A stretch of DNA of 64,000 nucleotides from the NCBI RefSeq assembly GCF_015668195.1, contig NZ_JADPFC010000001.1:124001-188000 (forward strand), given 5' to 3'. Positions 61,061 through 64,000 of this stretch are shown here, piece by piece. A program made the position numbers and the translations under genes. The stretch is from Romboutsia_C sp015668195. Lineage in GTDB: Bacteria; Bacillota; Clostridia; Peptostreptococcales; Peptostreptococcaceae. Below the pieces are notes generated by a model. It was not told the origin of the DNA and made no database searches. It saw nothing but the letters and a program-made list of their open reading frames with translations. Every line of letters starts with the position of its first letter. Positions within the stretch are counted from its first letter, which is position 1.

Positions 61061-61882
61061 ATGAATGTAGTAAAATATGATGAAGATAATCCAAGGTTGA
61101 TAAATTCTATTGTATGTGCAATAGACATATTAGGATTTTCACAAATGATAGTGAATTCCTCTAAAAATGGATATGGGGATAATCTACTTAGAGAAATAAA
61201 CTACCTTATAAATAAAAATAAACAATGTATAATACCTAACAAATATAGTAAAGGTAAAATAAAAATATTTACTGATAATATGGTAGTAGCTTATCCTATA
61301 AAAGGAGATGGAGAAAAAGAATTAGATGAAATACTAGAAAATGTAGCAGAGTATCAGTTTAACCTGTCTTTAGAAGGACTTTTCGTTCGTGGTGGTATAA
61401 GTATGGGTGACTTTTATATAAATGAAGATATAGTTTTTGGACCAGCGCTACTAGATGCACACAACACAGAAAGTAAGATTGCTTGTTACCCAAGAATTAT
61501 ATTAGATAACAATACCGTATCAAAATTACAAACTTATATAAACTATTATGACGTAGCTCCTCAGAAAAATAAAATACTTATAGATAATGATGGAAATTGG
61601 TTTTTAAATTACTTAAATACTATATTTAAATATTATACAGAGTGTAGCAATGAATATGAATTTGAGAGAGTTCAATATGAATTATTACTTAGACATAAAA
61701 AGAAGATAGAAGAACAATTATTTATACATAGAGAAAACATGAGAGTATGGGACAAGTATGTATGGACTGCAAACTATCATAATTATTTCTGTAGCATACA
61801 TTTTCCTAAAGAAAAAGAATTAGAAATAGCTAGAAAAGACTTACTTTCATGGCCAAGACAAATATCTAATCAAGATACATAA
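61061..61882 (+). CDS. Class III nucleotide cyclase-like protein
   Basis: A 273-residue soluble protein. The first half looks like a class III cyclase domain: AIDILGFSQM (first metal Asp), KIFTDNMVVAYP (second metal Asp), RGGISMGDFYIN, and GPALLDAHNTE, which in true cyclases reads as an N-x3-R-type catalytic segment. The transition-state Asn/Arg pair is not clearly kept, so activity is uncertain. The C-terminal half (about 175-273) is helical, Lys/Glu-rich and of unknown function. No effector gene is adjacent. AAGGATG before ATG 61061. Confidence 0.65.
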   Translation: MNVVKYDEDNPRLINSIVCAIDILGFSQMIVNSSKNGYGDNLLREINYLINKNKQCIIPNKYSKGKIKIFTDNMVVAYPIKGDGEKELDEILENVAEYQFNLSLEGLFVRGGISMGDFYINEDIVFGPALLDAHNTESKIACYPRIILDNNTVSKLQTYINYYDVAPQKNKILIDNDGNWFLNYLNTIFKYYTECSNEYEFERVQYELLLRHKKKIEEQLFIHRENMRVWDKYVWTANYHNYFCSIHFPKEKELEIARKDLLSWPRQISNQDT

Positions 61883-61884
61883 GA

Positions 61885-61932
61885 AAAAAGCTGTCTAAAA
61901 GAAATTAAAATATTTTTAGGCAGCTTTTTATA
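61885..61932 (+). terminator. Terminator after the cyclase-like gene
   Basis: AAAAAGCTGTCTAAAA / TTTTAGGCAGCTTTTT hairpin with one G-T pair. Confidence 0.88.
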
Positions 61933-62134
61933 TACAAGGACCTTTATATTAATCATAAAACTATTAAAAACTGATATATATAAGCTTGAGCTAAGGGAGC
62001 TTTTATTTGTTAATTATTACAAAGATAATATTTATAATTGAATTTAATATAGAGATTTTGTTTAATATAAAATGAAAATAATTTTCTAAAATATAAATAA
62101 TAAACTAGTAAAAATGATAAAAAAGGAAAAAAAC

Positions 62135-62163
62135 TTGCAATAATAAAGATAATATGATAAAAT
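62135..62163 (+). promoter_or_regulatory. Promoter of the nanE-PTS operon
   Basis: TTGCAA (62135-62140), 17-base spacer, TAAAAT (62158-62163). A cre-like AAAAACGATTGC (about 62172-62183) lies just after the predicted start, matching the consensus with two mismatches. Confidence 0.55.
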
Positions 62164-62198
62164 TTGAACATAAAAACGATTGCGAAGAGGGGGAAACG

Positions 62199-62864
62199 AT
62201 GTTTACACAAATAAAAGGAAAACTTATAGTATCGTGTCAAGCTTTAGAAAATGAACCACTACATAGTTCTTTTGTAATGGGAAAGATGGCAAAAGCAGCT
62301 AAAGAAGGTGGAGCAGTAGCTATAAGAGCACAAGGCGTTGAAGATATATTAGAAATAAAAAAAATAACTAATTTACCAATAATAGGAATTATAAAAAGGA
62401 ATTATAGTGATTCAGAAATATATATAACACCTACAAAAAAAGAAGTAGAAGAACTTTCAAAGACAAAATGTGAAATGATAGCAATAGATGCTACTGATAG
62501 AGTTAGACCAAATGGCGAAACTTTGAAGGATTTAATAGATTATATACATAGCTTTGATGTTTTAGTAATGGCAGATATATCAACATACGAAGAAGCTTTA
62601 AATGCCCAAAATTTAGGGTGCGATTGCATATCGACAACATTATGTGGATATACTTCTTATTCAGAAAATCATGAAGGACCAAATTTAGAACTTATAAAAA
62701 AATTATCAAATGAATTAGATATACCGGTTATAGCAGAAGGAAGAATAAATACACCAAAGGATTTAAAGGATGTATATGAAAGTGGGGCATTTTCAGCAGT
62801 AGTAGGTTCAGCTATAACTAGACCACAACTTATAACAGAAAAGTTTGTAAATGCTATAAAGTAA
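62199..62864 (+). CDS. nanE: N-acetylmannosamine-6-phosphate 2-epimerase
   Basis: A 221-residue TIM-barrel enzyme converting ManNAc-6-P to GlcNAc-6-P in sialic acid use. Motifs: IVSCQALENEPLHS at the start, AVAIRAQGVEDI, PIIGIIKRNY, DATDRVRPNG, DISTYEEALNA, GYTSYSE and VIAEGRINTP. I chose ATG 62199 (MFTQIKGKL) after AGGGGGAAA; the longer frame from 62154 begins inside the -10 region. It precedes a PTS permease by 23 bases; together they suggest amino-sugar uptake. Confidence 0.94.
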   Translation: MFTQIKGKLIVSCQALENEPLHSSFVMGKMAKAAKEGGAVAIRAQGVEDILEIKKITNLPIIGIIKRNYSDSEIYITPTKKEVEELSKTKCEMIAIDATDRVRPNGETLKDLIDYIHSFDVLVMADISTYEEALNAQNLGCDCISTTLCGYTSYSENHEGPNLELIKKLSNELDIPVIAEGRINTPKDLKDVYESGAFSAVVGSAITRPQLITEKFVNAIK

Positions 62865-62887
62865 AATCATATAAAGGGGAGACAAAT

Positions 62888-64000
62888 ATGTTTAAATACT
62901 TACAAAAAGTAGGAAAGTCATTTATGCTACCTATAGCAATACTACCAGCAGCAGGTTTACTTTTAGGAATAGGAGGAGCATTATCAAATCCAAATACTAT
63001 AAATGCTTATCCATTTTTAAATATACCGTGGCTACAAGCAATATTTACTATAATGTCATCAGCAGGAGATGCTGTATTTGGAAATTTAGCATTAATATTA
63101 GGAGTAGGATTAGCAGTAGGGTTAGCTAAAAAAGATAAGGGAACAGCGGCATTAGCAGCATTGGTAGGATACGTTATAATGAATGCATCTATAAAAGCAA
63201 TGCTTGGAATATTTACACCAGATGCACCAGCAATAGATACTGGAGTTATAGGTTCAATTGCAATAGCATCAGTTACAGTATGGCTACACAATAGATACAA
63301 CAACATACAACTACCAGCAGTACTTGGATTCTTTGGTGGTTCAAGATTTGTTCCAATAGCAACAGCATTTGCATCAATATTTGTAGGAGCAATATTCTTT
63401 ATAATATGGCCGACATTCCAAGGGTGGTTAGTAGTATTAGGTGAGAAAATAGCAGTACTTGGACCAGTAGGAACGTTTTTCTATGGATTTTTAATGAGAC
63501 TTTGTGGAGCGGTAGGACTTCATCACATGATATACCCAATGTTTTGGATGACAGAGCTTGGAGGGGTAGCAACAGTAGCAGGAGAGCAAGTAGTAGGAGC
63601 TCAAAATATATTCTTTGCACAATTAGCAGACCCAAATCATGTAGGGTTATTTACAGAAGGAACAAGATTCTTTGCAGGTAGATTTGCAACGATGATGTTT
63701 GGATTACCAGCAGCATGTTTAGCAATGTATCACTGTGTGCCTAAAGAAAAAAGAAAGTTAGTAGGTGGATTATTCTTAGGAGCAGCTTTAACTTCATTTG
63801 TAACAGGTATAACTGAGCCAATAGAGTTTATGTTCTTATTTATATCGCCACTTTTATATGTTTTCCATGCAGTACTAGATGGTATATCTTTCTTTGTGGC
63901 AGACATATTAAACATATCAATAGGTAACACTTTCTCTGGTGGTATAATAGACTTCACATTATTTGGGGTATTACAAGGAAATGATAAAACAAATTGGATG
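62888..64000 (+). CDS. PTS glucose/N-acetylglucosamine-family EIIC permease (cut at window end)
   Basis: The visible 371 residues are the membrane IIC domain of the glucose superfamily PTS: MFKYLQKVGKSFMLPIAILPAAG at the start, FGGSRFVPIATAF, GLHHMIYPMFWM, and TGITEPIEFMFLFISP with the phosphate-relay-linked loop. The IIB domain and any IIA lie past the window, so the sugar (GlcNAc, glucose or other) is not fixed; nanE upstream favours an N-acetyl amino sugar. AGGGGAGA precedes ATG 62888. Confidence 0.92.
   Translation, partial: MFKYLQKVGKSFMLPIAILPAAGLLLGIGGALSNPNTINAYPFLNIPWLQAIFTIMSSAGDAVFGNLALILGVGLAVGLAKKDKGTAALAALVGYVIMNASIKAMLGIFTPDAPAIDTGVIGSIAIASVTVWLHNRYNNIQLPAVLGFFGGSRFVPIATAFASIFVGAIFFIIWPTFQGWLVVLGEKIAVLGPVGTFFYGFLMRLCGAVGLHHMIYPMFWMTELGGVATVAGEQVVGAQNIFFAQLADPNHVGLFTEGTRFFAGRFATMMFGLPAACLAMYHCVPKEKRKLVGGLFLGAALTSFVTGITEPIEFMFLFISPLLYVFHAVLDGISFFVADILNISIGNTFSGGIIDFTLFGVLQGNDKTNWM

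Noticed and set aside
61061..61882. Pycsar defence system
   Set aside because: A Pycsar locus needs an effector gene beside the cyclase; the neighbours are a terminator, then nanE and a PTS gene.

Overview
The window is a strongly AT-rich, low-GC Gram-positive chromosome segment. ATA, AGA and TTA codons dominate, and most genes have AGGAGG-type ribosome binding sites. An H-type small acid-soluble spore protein, the lepA-hemW-hrcA-grpE-dnaK-dnaJ order, DUF1540, BFD-like ferredoxins, CbiMQO and SstT all point to a spore-forming anaerobic Clostridium relative. The Peptostreptococcaceae (Paraclostridium, Paeniclostridium, Romboutsia, Clostridioides) are my best guess, from gene style rather than any search. 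I saw no rRNA, tRNA, CRISPR, phage or intact insertion sequence.

Layout. 1-8 kb: end of lepA, an amino acid permease, hemW, then the CIRCE-controlled heat-shock operon hrcA-grpE-dnaK-dnaJ. 8-11 kb: cfa, an unknown helical protein and a ROK kinase. 11-21 kb: an OmpR-type two-component system, a cobalt/nickel ECF transporter (cbiQ-cbiO-cbiM plus a NikL-like protein), then a metal-chelate ABC importer whose binding lipoprotein is duplicated in tandem. 21-30 kb: an SH3/3D-domain wall protein preceded by two WalR-type boxes, a LytTR regulator flanked by very short ORFs and possible small RNAs, a GGDEF-EAL phosphodiesterase, a GyrI-like protein, an ECF sigma/anti-sigma pair and a VanZ-like protein.

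30-36 kb: a DeoR regulator divergent from an MFS-PHP hydrolase-alanine symporter operon with phased A-rich repeats and a cre-like site, then mscL. 36-40 kb: a lipoprotein and an ApbE / NusG-II / Gx-transporter group that looks like a flavin or extracellular electron transfer module. 40-46 kb: decaying DNA with an alpha/beta hydrolase remnant, a hybrid sensor kinase and a deleted, stop-ridden copy of the same kinase, and a split ThrE-type exporter. 47-52 kb: an aldo-keto reductase and a 1262-residue multicopper oxidase built from three two-domain repeats. 52-60 kb: purine nucleoside salvage (deoD, BMP lipoprotein, amidohydrolase), a YbhN-like membrane protein, sspH, glutaminase and SstT. 60-64 kb: Cys-rich DUF1540/BFD proteins, a class III cyclase-like protein, and nanE with a glucose-family PTS permease cut by the window end.

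The most interesting points are these: (i) the multicopper oxidase, where complete copper ligands survive only in domain 2 and domain 3; (ii) 11-bp-phased TGACA repeats before both metal-uptake units, beside an OmpR-type regulator; (iii) WalR boxes before the 3D-domain gene; (iv) a Cys-rich mini-ORF in frame just after the kinase stop; (v) a decayed and an intact copy of a tiny membrane-peptide unit around the LytTR regulator; and (vi) a DeoR gene whose best-placed start codon is ATA.
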